Below are positions 10,653 through 18,845 of a DNA stretch of 64,000 nucleotides, one piece after another. The stretch spans positions 558,001-622,000 of the forward strand of contig NZ_CP049264.1 of the NCBI RefSeq assembly GCF_003048875.2, in the 5' to 3' direction. Position numbers and translations under genes: made by a program. Positions within the stretch are counted from its first letter, which is position 1. The number at the start of each line of letters is the position of its first letter. The notes below the pieces were generated by a model. It saw nothing but the letters and a program-made list of their open reading frames with translations. It was not told the origin of the DNA and did not search any database. This DNA is from Campylobacter concisus. Lineage in GTDB: Bacteria > Campylobacterota > Campylobacteria > Campylobacterales > Campylobacteraceae.

Positions 10653-11420
10653 GTGGCTGATATGGAATTTTCAAGTAGGCGTGAAGCTTTGAAATTTGGA
10701 GCTAAGGCAGCGATCTTAGCTCTTGGCGGAGGCTTTATATGGTCACTTAGTGCCAAAGCCTCACCGCTTATACTTCTTAGACCGCCTGGTGCGAAAGCGG
10801 AGAAGCAGTTTTTAAAAAGCTGTATTAGATGTGGGCTTTGTGTAGAGGCCTGTCCATTTGATACACTAAAGCTTGCAACTCTTGAAGATGGTATAAGTGT
10901 CGGTACGCCTTATTTTGAGCCTAGAAAAATTCCTTGTCATATGTGCGAGCATATCCCTTGCGTGCCAGCCTGTCCGACTGGTGCGCTGGATGCAAATTTA
11001 GTAAGCACAGCTGGCAAACTAGACATAAATAAAGCCAAAATGGGCGTTGCAGTGGTCGATATGAAAAACTGCGTGGCATACTGGGGCATACAGTGCGATG
11101 CTTGTTACAGATCCTGTCCGCTCATAGATAAGGCCTTGTATCTTGAGTATCGCCGCAACGAAAGGACGCAAAAGCATGCGTTTTTGCTACCAGTTGTTGA
11201 TAGCGATATCTGCACAGGATGTGGCGTGTGCGAGCGAGCCTGTATCACCGAAAAAGCAGCCATTACCGTGCTAAACCGCGAAGTTGTGCTTGGCAAAGTT
11301 GGCGATAACTACGTCAAAGGCTGGGTAAAAGAAGATGAAAGGCGTGTGGATGATGCCGACAGCAAGATAAAGCTCGACATCAAAAAGGCGACTGACTATC
11401 TAAATGGTGGTGAGCTATGA
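10653..11420 (+). CDS. napG: quinol dehydrogenase ferredoxin subunit NapG
   Basis: A 255-residue periplasmic ferredoxin with a Tat signal (SSRREALKFG, residues 7-16) and four cysteine clusters: CIRCGLCVEACP, CHMCEHIPCVPACP, CDACYRSCP and CTGCGVCERAC. With NapH it takes electrons from menaquinol and passes them toward NapB/NapA, which explains how this operon works without a NapC cytochrome. The start is GTG; an in-frame ATG three codons later is also possible. It overlaps napH by four bases. Confidence 0.96.
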   Translation: MADMEFSSRREALKFGAKAAILALGGGFIWSLSAKASPLILLRPPGAKAEKQFLKSCIRCGLCVEACPFDTLKLATLEDGISVGTPYFEPRKIPCHMCEHIPCVPACPTGALDANLVSTAGKLDINKAKMGVAVVDMKNCVAYWGIQCDACYRSCPLIDKALYLEYRRNERTQKHAFLLPVVDSDICTGCGVCERACITEKAAITVLNREVVLGKVGDNYVKGWVKEDERRVDDADSKIKLDIKKATDYLNGGEL

Positions 11421-12208
11421 AATTTTTAATCTTAAGACGAATAACTCAAATTTCTATCCTAGTGCTATTTATCCTAGGAAATGTTTATGGGGTTAAGATA
11501 CTTAGCGGAAATTTAAGCTCATCTTTGCTTTTTGGACAAATTCCACTAAGCGATCCATTTGCGGTGCTTCAAATTTTACTAGCAAGCTTTAGCGTAGGCA
11601 TAAATGCGGCAATCGGCGCTATCATCGTCTTTGCATTTTACGCGCTCATCGCTTCTAGGGCGTTTTGCTCGTGGGTTTGCCCAGTAAATTTACTAACCGA
11701 CATTGCTTACAAGCTAAGAGAGAAATTTGGCTTTAAGGGTGAGAAAATTTTAAACGTAAGTAAAAATTTGCGCTACTACTTGCTAGCGCTTGCCCTTGTC
11801 TTAAGCCTAGCTCTGTCAGTGCCAGCGTTTGAGAGCATTAGCTTTGTTGGTATCATTCAGCGTGGCATCATCTATGGCTCAGTTAGCGCCATTGGCATCG
11901 CCATTGGCATAGTGGCGTTTGATATGTTCGTGCTAAAGCGCGGAATTTGCTCACACGTCTGCCCACTTGGTGCATTTTACGCGGTGATATCAAAATTTGC
12001 ACTCATCAGAGTAAAGCACGACGCAAATGCCTGCACAAAATGCATGAAGTGCAAGCTCGTCTGCCCAGAGGTGCAAGTGCTAGATATGATCGGCAAAGAG
12101 AGCCGCGCGGTTAGTTCAAGCGAGTGCATAAGCTGCGGTAGATGCATCGACGTTTGCGGCGACGGGGCGTTAAATTTTAGTATTAGAAATTTAAGGAGAG
12201 AAAAATGA
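11417..12208 (+). CDS. napH: quinol dehydrogenase membrane subunit NapH
   Basis: Integral membrane partner of NapG, 263 residues. Hydrophobic segments lie at about 10-28, 45-85, 115-137 and 150-175. The two Cys-Pro motifs CSWVCP and CSHVCP at the membrane faces are the family's mark, and two cytoplasmic 4Fe-4S motifs follow (CTKCMKCKLVCP and CISCGRCIDVC). It oxidises menaquinol. It overlaps both neighbours by four bases, indicating translational coupling in the nap operon. Confidence 0.96.
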   Translation: MKFLILRRITQISILVLFILGNVYGVKILSGNLSSSLLFGQIPLSDPFAVLQILLASFSVGINAAIGAIIVFAFYALIASRAFCSWVCPVNLLTDIAYKLREKFGFKGEKILNVSKNLRYYLLALALVLSLALSVPAFESISFVGIIQRGIIYGSVSAIGIAIGIVAFDMFVLKRGICSHVCPLGAFYAVISKFALIRVKHDANACTKCMKCKLVCPEVQVLDMIGKESRAVSSSECISCGRCIDVCGDGALNFSIRNLRREK

Positions 12209-12732
12209 AAATGAAAATAATGGCGCTTGGAGCACTATGCGCTGCCTTTTTAGCGGCATGTGCATTGAATAATCCAAGCATTAGTGATTCGCAAATCGGC
12301 CTTAGAAATGTTGATTTGTTAGATGATAAAGACGTTGTTTTAAAAGACATCAACTACACAAAAGAGCCAGCAGGTATGGCAAAGAGATTTGATAGATCTT
12401 TTGAAAATGCACCTCCATTTATCCCACACGACACTGAGGGTTTGGTGCCTATCACAAAAGATTCAAATATGTGCGTAACCTGCCACATGCCTGAGTTTGC
12501 AAAAGATAGCGGAGCAACTCCGATCCCAGCTTCTCACCTTTATGACATCAGAAATAAAAAAGATCTTGCAGGCAAGCTTGATGATGAGAGATATAACTGC
12601 ACAACTTGCCACGTCGAGCAACAAAATGGCGTAACGCAGCTTGTTGGCAACAAATTTAAGCCTGACTTTAGAGATAAAAACGGCTCACATAAGTCAAATT
12701 TACTAGACGTTTTAAATGACGGCGTTAAGTAA
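12205..12732 (+). CDS. napB: periplasmic nitrate reductase dihaem cytochrome subunit
   Basis: Electron-transfer subunit that feeds NapA, 175 residues. Two haem c motifs, CVTCH and CTTCH, are present, with axial-ligand histidines nearby (FIPHDT and PASHLYD). The signal peptide ends in FLAAC, which fits a lipobox, so the protein may be lipid-anchored instead of soluble; this is an inference from four residues. The ribosome site AAGGAGAG (12193-12200) is strong. It overlaps the napH stop and abuts napF. Confidence 0.95.
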   Translation: MKMKIMALGALCAAFLAACALNNPSISDSQIGLRNVDLLDDKDVVLKDINYTKEPAGMAKRFDRSFENAPPFIPHDTEGLVPITKDSNMCVTCHMPEFAKDSGATPIPASHLYDIRNKKDLAGKLDDERYNCTTCHVEQQNGVTQLVGNKFKPDFRDKNGSHKSNLLDVLNDGVK

Positions 12733-13199
12733 TGCAAAGCAGGCGGGAGCTAATTAGTAAAATTTTGGGGGCAAAACCTGCTCCCAAATTTATAGATCCA
12801 CCCTTTTTTAGTGGAGAATTTGACTGTGCTGGCTGTGAGGCTAGCTGCGTAAGTGCTTGTGAAAAAGAGCTTCTTAGCTTTGAAAATGAAAGAGTTGTTT
12901 TTAAAGTTAAAAAGCTAGGCTGCGACTTTTGCGAAGAGTGCGCGAAAGCTTGTCAAAGTAGCGCTCACGTGACACTAAATTTAAGCTCACCAAAGAGCAT
13001 AAACGCAAAGGTTAGCATAAACGTCGCTAGCTGCCTAGCGTGGAATGACACAATTTGCTACAACTGCCTTGATGCTTGTAAATTTAAAGCGGTTGAGTTT
13101 CTTGGCGTTTTTCGTCCCATAGTCAATCAAAACTGCGTGAGCTGCGGCGAGTGCTTTGATGTTTGTTTTAAAAATTCACTTCAAATGGAGGCTTTATGA
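12732..13199 (+). CDS. napF: ferredoxin-type protein NapF
   Basis: A 155-residue cytoplasmic iron-sulfur protein of the NapF type, thought in other bacteria to help in NapA maturation or electron supply. It has cysteine groups CAGCEASCVSAC, CDFCEECAKAC, CLAWNDTICYNCLDAC and CVSCGECFDVC, although the first and third have unusual spacing compared with the standard CX2CX2CX3C. It starts on the last base of the napB stop and overlaps napL by four bases. Confidence 0.9.
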   Translation: MQSRRELISKILGAKPAPKFIDPPFFSGEFDCAGCEASCVSACEKELLSFENERVVFKVKKLGCDFCEECAKACQSSAHVTLNLSSPKSINAKVSINVASCLAWNDTICYNCLDACKFKAVEFLGVFRPIVNQNCVSCGECFDVCFKNSLQMEAL

Positions 13200-14131
13200 G
13201 AGTTTTATTTTTTCTTTTTTGCTTGCTAAATTTTATCTTTGCAAATGAGATCACAACGCCTGTTAAAGAGATAGAAGCTAGTGCAAATGTGCTTGGCACC
13301 ACGCTGATAAATGGCAAACTTTTTATCGCAACTGATGGTGGCACAGTTGAAATTTACGATCCAAAAGAGTCTAAATTTGACGAGATCATCAAAATGGATG
13401 ATATAAAAACCTACGTTAGCGACCATGAGAGGCCAAAAATTTTAAATGTCGATGAGCTAAATGGCAAGATGCTCATCTTAAGCGAGGGCGACTACGCTAC
13501 AAAGGTGCTTTATATAAGAGAAAATGGGCAGATGAGAAGCATAAAAATGGCTAATCAAGCGATAAAAAAGGCTCTATTTTTAGATGATGAGCATATAGCA
13601 CTTGCTTCGATCAGCAATGAAATTTACTTTTTAAACCTAAAAAGTGGCGAAATTTATGATAGTTTTAAGATCTCTATCGCAATGCTCTCAGACATGGAGA
13701 TAAGCGAAGATAGAGGCACGCTAGCGATCGCTTGTGAGAGTGGCAAGGTCTATTTTTACAACGTTCGCACTAAAAAAATGGACAAAATTTTAGACATCCA
13801 CACTGATAACATCTACGACATCGCCTATAAAAATGGCGTCATGATCAGCGGCGGCACCGACAGGATCGCTGGCATCTTCTCAGCTGGGACGCTAAAAAAG
13901 ATAAATACTGGCTTTTTGGTTTATGGCGTGGGGCTTAGTAGTGACGGCAAGATCGCCGCGTATATGAGCGATGAGATGAGCGATGTAAATTTGGTTGATA
14001 GCGTCACTTTGGATAAGATCGCGATGCTAAAAACTGGGCAAAGCACGATAAATAGCATAGTTTTCATAAGCGACAACGAGGTCGTAACCTCTGCTTATGA
14101 GAAGAAAATTTTATTTTGGAGAGTTAGATGA
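13196..14131 (+). CDS. napL: NapL, periplasmic beta-propeller-like nap accessory protein
   Basis: A 311-residue exported protein: signal peptide at about residues 1-16 (ends IFAN), then repeated blocks of about 40 residues with the pattern of WD40-like propeller blades (for example NIYDIAYKNGVMISGGTDR). NapL is found in nap operons of epsilonproteobacteria; its role is not settled. Position between napF and napD, with four-base overlaps on both sides, supports the name. Confidence 0.88.
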   Translation: MRVLFFLFCLLNFIFANEITTPVKEIEASANVLGTTLINGKLFIATDGGTVEIYDPKESKFDEIIKMDDIKTYVSDHERPKILNVDELNGKMLILSEGDYATKVLYIRENGQMRSIKMANQAIKKALFLDDEHIALASISNEIYFLNLKSGEIYDSFKISIAMLSDMEISEDRGTLAIACESGKVYFYNVRTKKMDKILDIHTDNIYDIAYKNGVMISGGTDRIAGIFSAGTLKKINTGFLVYGVGLSSDGKIAAYMSDEMSDVNLVDSVTLDKIAMLKTGQSTINSIVFISDNEVVTSAYEKKILFWRVR

Positions 14132-14469
14132 ATATTTCAAGCCTGATAGTCTATACAGATAATAAAAATGAGAGCGTAAAAAGCGAGATAAGCAAGCTAA
14201 AAGAGTGCGAGATCATCACTGACGCAGAAGATAGGATCGTGGTGGTCGTTAGCTCAGAGAGCATCGAGGATGAGATCAGAGTTTTTAAGATGATAGAGGG
14301 CATTAGCGGTGTGGTGAGCGTTGCGATGGTTTATAGCTATCAAGAAGACGCTCAGGAGAATAGAGAGAGGCTTGAAGCAAACGGCAAGATAAGTGAAATT
14401 TTAACAAGCGATGACGTAAAAGCCGAAGATATCGCATATGGCGGTAGCGTGCATTATAAGGTGAGGTGA
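14128..14469 (+). CDS. napD: NapD, Tat-signal chaperone for NapA
   Basis: A 113-residue cytoplasmic protein. NapD proteins bind the NapA Tat signal and are needed for cofactor insertion before export. The N-terminus (NISSLIVYT) and the segment with VVVVSSESIEDEI and EGISGVVSVAMVYSYQED follow the NapD ferredoxin-like fold pattern. It is somewhat longer than many NapD proteins, with a C-terminal extension of about 25 residues. It is the last gene of the operon; repeat DNA follows directly. Confidence 0.88.
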   Translation: MNISSLIVYTDNKNESVKSEISKLKECEIITDAEDRIVVVVSSESIEDEIRVFKMIEGISGVVSVAMVYSYQEDAQENRERLEANGKISEILTSDDVKAEDIAYGGSVHYKVR

Positions 14470-14525
14470 AATTTAACTCCCTTTTGAATAAAAAGAAATT
14501 TACAAATTTAATCAAGCTATTTTGT

Positions 14526-14637
14526 AAATTTTAAAATTCCATTCACTCGCAAGAATTGACTACTAAAATTTGGCTTCGCTTATCGCTTAGCTCAAATTTT
14601 AGAGCCGAAATTACTCGTTCATGAAATTTTAAAATTT
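14526..14637 (+). repeat. R1 palindromic repeat, copy B
   Basis: The clearest R1 copy. The ends are a 17-bp inverted repeat (AAATTTTAAAATTCCAT at 14526-14542 against ATGAAATTTTAAAATTT at 14621-14637, one difference). The inner hairpin is CTAAAATTTGGCT (14563-14575) against AGCTCAAATTTTAG (14589-14602). Confidence 0.85.
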
Positions 14638-14673
14638 ACTTGATACTTATCTGACTTAATAAAGCAAATTTGC

Positions 14674-14784
14674 AAATTTTAAAATCTTACTCACTCGCCT
14701 TAGCAACTTACCAAATTCAGGTCTTGTTGCCACTTGCCACTGAATTTGGAAGCGTGATATGCTCACTCATAAATTTTAAAATTT
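14674..14784 (+). repeat. R2 palindromic repeat, copy B1
   Basis: Same architecture as R1 but about half the inner bases differ. The inner stem is CCAAATTCAG (14711-14720) against CTGAATTTGG (14740-14749), a perfect 10-bp match that differs on both arms from the stems of the other copies. Confidence 0.82.
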
Positions 14785-14803
14785 AAGGTAGGCTTTTTAG
14801 GAT

Positions 14804-14923
14804 AAACCGCATGCGGTGCGTCAGCACTATCGCATGCACCTTGAACGTGCGAGGGGTTTAGGGGATTTAAAAAGGGGGATAAGGGGACGGCCTCGTAACT
14901 CGAGTCCCCTTGTCTCCCTTTTG
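14804..14923 (+). repeat. R3 repeat, copy B
   Basis: Begins with the GCATGC hairpin (left arm GCATGCGGTGC, right arm GCACTATCGCATGC) and ends with an 18-bp hairpin, arms 14871-14888 and 14904-14921, complete on the plus-strand RNA with two G-U pairs. Nearly identical to 22407-22524. Confidence 0.82.
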
Positions 14924-14983
14924 GATAAAAAAGAGCTTAAAAATTAAAGTCTATATTTTAAAAGTAGAAATTTATTATTTTGC

Positions 14984-15093
14984 AAATTTTAAAATCTTAC
15001 TCACTCGCCTTAGCAGACTACTAAATCTAGGCTGCACTTCGTTTAGCACTAAATTTAGAGCCGTGATATGCTCGCTCATAAATTTTAAAATTT
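14984..15093 (+). repeat. R2 palindromic repeat, copy B2
   Basis: Inner stem CTAAATCTAG (15021-15030) against CTAAATTTAG (15049-15058), one mismatch on the plus strand. Its right end runs into TTTACTAGAAGC, shared with the fragment at 7360-7395. Confidence 0.82.
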
Positions 15094-15134
15094 ACTAGAA
15101 GCTTTTAGAGTGTTAAACTTAAGATTTAGAATTT

Positions 15135-15173
15135 AAAAATATAAAAAATTCCAACCCAGCCTAAACTAGGTTG
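15135..15173 (-). terminator. terminator after the second chemoreceptor gene
   Basis: On the minus strand, CCAACCTAG pairs with CTGGGTTGG (one G-U pair) around TTTAGG, followed by a T-rich tract (AATTTTTTATATTTTT). Homologous to the terminator at 6753-6796. Confidence 0.75.
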
Positions 15174-15203
15174 AAATTTATGAAGATTTATGAAGTAGTT
15201 TGA

Positions 15204-17153
15204 TTAAAATTTATTCTTTCTTACTTCACTTACTATTGTCTTTGCCATGTTATCAACATCGCTTGTTACTTCATTGGCTTTATTGGCAATTACAACGTTT
15301 TCTTTTGTTAGATTATCTATTTGAGCAACTGATTGATTTATCATGTTAATTCCTTCACTTTGCTCTTTGATTGATTCACTCATCTCATTTATTGATTGAG
15401 CTAATACATTTGTATTTGCTTCTATCTCACCTAGAGATTTTTGAGTTCTTTCAGCTAGTTTTCTTACTTCATCAGCAACGACGGCAAATCCTCTGCCGTG
15501 CTCTCCTGCACGTGCAGCTTCAATTGCAGCATTAAGAGCAAGTAGATTTGTTTGATCTGCTATATCTCTAATAATAGTTATGATGTTTTTAATTTCATCA
15601 CTTTGTCTTATAACATCAGCTGTCTTTTGAGAGATGGCATTCATTGAGCTAGACATTTGCTCAACTGCAGCTGCTGATTCTTGAAGTGAGCTTGCTTGAG
15701 TGCTAGCACCTTGTGTAAGCTCTTTCATGGCTGAAGCCAAAGTTGTAGCTTTTTCTTCAAGCATCTTGGCATCATTTAAATTTGAGTTTAACATAGTGCA
15801 AATTACTTCACCCATATTTGATACTCCAAGTATCATAGCCTTTAGATCGGCTTCTAGCTCTTCATTTATCTCAACCTTTGCTGTAAAGTCGTTTTTAGTA
15901 TATGAGCTAAGAACGTTTGTTATGCCTTTTAAATTTGCAGAGATAGATGTAAAGAATTTATTTAGTAGCTCTTTTAGTTCATTTAGTGATGGGTTGTTTG
16001 GAGTTGAGCCTATCTTTGCTCCAAGGTTTCCTTTGATCATCAAATTTGCTACCTTATTTAGCTCATCTATCATAGTGCTATCTTTTTTGATACCAGCTAC
16101 GACTTTGTCGATGTTCTCATTTATCGCCTTACTCATCTCACCAAATTCGTCATTTGATCTTACCTCTAGCTTACTTGGTGCTTTTGCTTCGTAAGTTACA
16201 AATTTAAATACATCATCAAGCTTAGACTGGATAGTTTTTATAGGGTTAAGAGACTTTTTAAGTAAGAAATAGACAAATGCTGAGAGGATAACGATAAATA
16301 GCACCGCGAGGATTAGCTGGATTTTTAGGAGTGGCATTGTATTTGACGTAAATACATCTTTTTGCATGGCAGAGATAGCCAGCCAGCCACGATCGTTTAG
16401 CTCTATGAAGTCAGCATATCTATCCTCGCCCTTTGTGTTTTTATAAGCAATTAGACCGTTTTCATTAAATTCTTTATTTTTGTATCTATTAATTAGACCT
16501 ATCGTAGTTGGATTATCTTTGCCAACTAACTCTTTGTCAGGATGGATGATGATCTTGCCATCTTTATCTACTACGTAAGCATAACTATAATCAGTCTTGC
16601 TAATGTTCATGATCTCTTCACTGAGACTTGAAATATCAGCATTCATGGCAGCGACACCTTTATTGCCGATAGGTGCTGAGAACGCTATCATCATAGCGTT
16701 AGAACTTGATGATTTATAAGGATCAGAAAAAGTTGCTTTTGCGCCTTTTGCGATCTTATACCAGTCTCTTGTTCTTGGGTCGTAGCCATTGTCTTTTGGC
16801 ATCTCATTCTTACCATTTGAGCGGTACATCGCACCATCGCTCTCATATCCAACAAAAATTCTCTCTATCTCAGGAGATACGATTAGCTTTGTTGTGCTTA
16901 AAATTTCATTTATCTGGCTTCTATCCTCTAGCTTTTCTAGCCTTTGGGCGATGCCATTTGCGGCATGTGTATTCTCGTCAAAAAATGTATTCATAGCGTT
17001 TTTTACATCTTTTAGAATTTGACGCTGAGTTTGTATGACTAGCTCGATGGTCTTGTTCTGAGCAGTATAGTAACTAGCGGCCGACATAGCCACAAACGAA
17101 ATACATAGAGCAACTATTAACATTAGCGCTATTTTATTGGTGATTGACTTCAC
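15204..17153 (-). CDS. methyl-accepting chemotaxis protein, dCache amino-acid-sensor type
   Basis: A 649-residue chemoreceptor with TM1 at about 8-28, a periplasmic dCache domain at 30-275, TM2 at about 278-300, a HAMP-like region and the MA domain. The sensor contains [11 protein letters not shown] near residue 130, a Tyr in SDPYKSSS and an Asp in AAMNADIS; this order matches the RxWY...Y...D ligand motif known for amino-acid-binding dCache domains, so an amino acid ligand is a reasonable inference. The start is GTG, with AAAGGAAT upstream. The signalling part is nearly identical in DNA to the receptor at 4716-6680. Confidence 0.93.
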   Translation of the reverse strand: MKSITNKIALMLIVALCISFVAMSAASYYTAQNKTIELVIQTQRQILKDVKNAMNTFFDENTHAANGIAQRLEKLEDRSQINEILSTTKLIVSPEIERIFVGYESDGAMYRSNGKNEMPKDNGYDPRTRDWYKIAKGAKATFSDPYKSSSSNAMMIAFSAPIGNKGVAAMNADISSLSEEIMNISKTDYSYAYVVDKDGKIIIHPDKELVGKDNPTTIGLINRYKNKEFNENGLIAYKNTKGEDRYADFIELNDRGWLAISAMQKDVFTSNTMPLLKIQLILAVLFIVILSAFVYFLLKKSLNPIKTIQSKLDDVFKFVTYEAKAPSKLEVRSNDEFGEMSKAINENIDKVVAGIKKDSTMIDELNKVANLMIKGNLGAKIGSTPNNPSLNELKELLNKFFTSISANLKGITNVLSSYTKNDFTAKVEINEELEADLKAMILGVSNMGEVICTMLNSNLNDAKMLEEKATTLASAMKELTQGASTQASSLQESAAAVEQMSSSMNAISQKTADVIRQSDEIKNIITIIRDIADQTNLLALNAAIEAARAGEHGRGFAVVADEVRKLAERTQKSLGEIEANTNVLAQSINEMSESIKEQSEGINMINQSVAQIDNLTKENVVIANKANEVTSDVDNMAKTIVSEVRKNKF

Positions 17154-17186
17154 ACGAATTCCTTTACATATGATTTACATTGTCGC

Positions 17187-17194
17187 AATATCGG
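17187..17194 (-). promoter_or_regulatory. candidate sigma-28 minus-10 element for the second chemoreceptor
   Basis: CCGATATT on the minus strand, 34 bases before the GTG start, fits the CGATWT-type flagellar sigma-28 minus-10 element of Campylobacter. The minus-35 region is weak, so confidence is low. Confidence 0.35.
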
Positions 17195-17270
17195 CTAGTT
17201 TAAAAAGAATTGTATAGCTGTTTAAGAAGTTTTTCTTTAAAAATAAGAAATTTTGATCTAAAAGATAAAT

Positions 17271-17816
17271 TTAAGGTCGCTCTTTTATCAAATTTAAAAG
17301 ATTTTCTCTGATATTTTCACTAGTTAAATTTGAAATTTCGCTGTAGAAATTCCCCTCCTTATCTAGCAGATAGATAGCGGAGCTGTGAGCGACAGAGTAG
17401 CCCATAGCAGAGTTTTTAAGATGTACTTTTTGGTATTTTACGCCGTAGTTTTTAGCGACTTTTGGCAGATCATTCATCTTTAGTCCGTCTGCATCTTTGT
17501 AGAAATTTTTTGCCATTAGGGTTAAATTTTCAGGCGTGTCACGCTCAGGATCAAGAGTGATGAAAAGTAGCTCAAAGTCGTCTCTTTTTAGTTTATTTAG
17601 CTCATCGCCCACAAGAGAGAGCGTAGTAGGGCAGACATCGGGGCAGTAAAGATAACCAAAATATATCGCTTTATACTTGCCGTTATAATTTTTAAGGCTC
17701 ACTTCGCCATGCTCTGAAAGCGCCTTAAAATCATACTTGTTTGGCTTTATAAAAAGCATCGCAAGACCAGCACATATTAAGATTATTATTAAGCCCCAAA
17801 GTGTCTTTTTCATCAT
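17271..17816 (-). CDS. SCO1/SenC family copper-binding protein
   Basis: A 181-residue thioredoxin-fold protein anchored by one N-terminal membrane segment (about residues 5-23). The copper ligands are intact: CPDVCP (C58, C62) and His144 in VAHSSA. SCO proteins deliver copper to the CuA or binuclear centre of haem-copper oxidases. It follows the 154-residue gene by six bases and ends a three-gene copper operon. A second ATG one codon later fits the ribosome site AAGGG slightly better. Confidence 0.93.
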   Translation of the reverse strand: MMKKTLWGLIIILICAGLAMLFIKPNKYDFKALSEHGEVSLKNYNGKYKAIYFGYLYCPDVCPTTLSLVGDELNKLKRDDFELLFITLDPERDTPENLTLMAKNFYKDADGLKMNDLPKVAKNYGVKYQKVHLKNSAMGYSVAHSSAIYLLDKEGNFYSEISNLTSENIRENLLNLIKERP

Positions 17817-17822
17817 TTGCCC

Positions 17823-18287
17823 TTACATTTTTAGATCAAGATCTACAAAAAATCCAGTATCCTTTTCGCCATCAAGCAGCTTAAACCTATACCTCATAAG
17901 ATCGACCACGCAAGCACTTAGCACGACTTGCGCTATTAGATTATCGCCTCTTTGCTCAAGCCTTGCCTTTATAGAACCCATGTTCATGTTTATGCCATCT
18001 ATTACAAGATTTGGATCTTTTAGCTCTAAATTTTTGCCATTAATGATCTTAAAGCTAAATGGCCTCATCGCAAAGATCGGTCTTGGCGAGATGTCTATCT
18101 TTAGCTTAACGCCATTAAATTTCACCTCGCAAGCATCTTTGTTTAGATCGCATTTTAGAGGATCAAGCGATATATTTACATCGGCAAATTCAGGCGGATC
18201 CTCTTTGCTGACCATAAATTTATGACCTATCCAAAAAGCGCCTGCTACGATAAATATGAGTGAAAAAAGGATTAGAATTTTTTTCAT
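17823..18287 (-). CDS. membrane-anchored periplasmic protein of the copper operon, function unknown
   Basis: A 154-residue protein with one N-terminal hydrophobic segment (about residues 4-20) and a periplasmic, probably all-beta domain. It has three cysteines (in LKCDL, DACEV and LSACVV) and a Met-rich segment GINMNMG followed about 20 residues later by SACVVDLMRY. A similar xGxNMxMG...C...M layout is one I associate with small proteins beside sco1 in other proteobacteria, so a copper-handling role is plausible but inferred. It overlaps the chaperone stop by one base (TAATG). Confidence 0.65.
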   Translation of the reverse strand: MKKILILFSLIFIVAGAFWIGHKFMVSKEDPPEFADVNISLDPLKCDLNKDACEVKFNGVKLKIDISPRPIFAMRPFSFKIINGKNLELKDPNLVIDGINMNMGSIKARLEQRGDNLIAQVVLSACVVDLMRYRFKLLDGEKDTGFFVDLDLKM

Positions 18288-18709
18288 TATTTAAAGTTTT
18301 TAGTTACTCCGATATTATCAAGCTTGATGCTCTCGCCGTTGCTAAATTTTAGCTCCAGATCAACCTTGTCACCATCTTTTATGGGCTTATTTAGATCCAT
18401 AAGCATGATGTGAAGACCGCCAGGTGCTAGCTTTGTCTCGCCATTTTTTGGGATAACAGCGTCCTCAACCTGAACCATAGCCATCATGCCATTTTCCATC
18501 TTGTGAGTGTGAATTTCAGTGCTTTTGCAAACACTTGAATGAACGCCAACTAGCTTTACATCGGCATTCGAAGCATTTTTAATATCCATGAAAATAGCGC
18601 TATTGTTTGTGCCAGGCTTTGTGTCTCTTGCTCTGACATGATCTAAGCTGATGTCAGCCGCCATTAGTGTAGAAGCCGCAAGCAATGCACCAAAAACAAG
18701 TTTTTTCAT
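18287..18709 (-). CDS. periplasmic copper chaperone PCu(A)C
   Basis: A 140-residue exported protein with a signal peptide of 17-18 residues (ends LMAA). The copper site is textbook: His67-X10-Met78-X21-His100-X-Met102. PCu(A)C proteins carry Cu(I) in the periplasm and cooperate with SCO in assembling CuA or CuB sites. The frame is open 15 codons further upstream, but the ATG at 18709 begins the signal peptide and has AAGGAAAA in front. First gene of the operon with the 154-residue protein and SCO. Confidence 0.93.
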   Translation of the reverse strand: MKKLVFGALLAASTLMAADISLDHVRARDTKPGTNNSAIFMDIKNASNADVKLVGVHSSVCKSTEIHTHKMENGMMAMVQVEDAVIPKNGETKLAPGGLHIMLMDLNKPIKDGDKVDLELKFSNGESIKLDNIGVTKNFK

Positions 18710-18845
18710 ATTTTTCCTTTGTGGTAAATTAATAATGGTTTTCAGATTATACATATAAAGAAACTAAAATTCCCTTTAAAATTTAAAAATTGAAATTTTT
18801 TAGGTTATAATTACGCACTAAATTTTACTTTTTGGGACACTTCAT

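Noticed and set aside
14910-15098. A 62-codon reading frame in the repeat spacer
   Set aside because: It runs through R3 and R2 repeat DNA, has no ribosome site and no resemblance to a protein; the repeat structure explains it.
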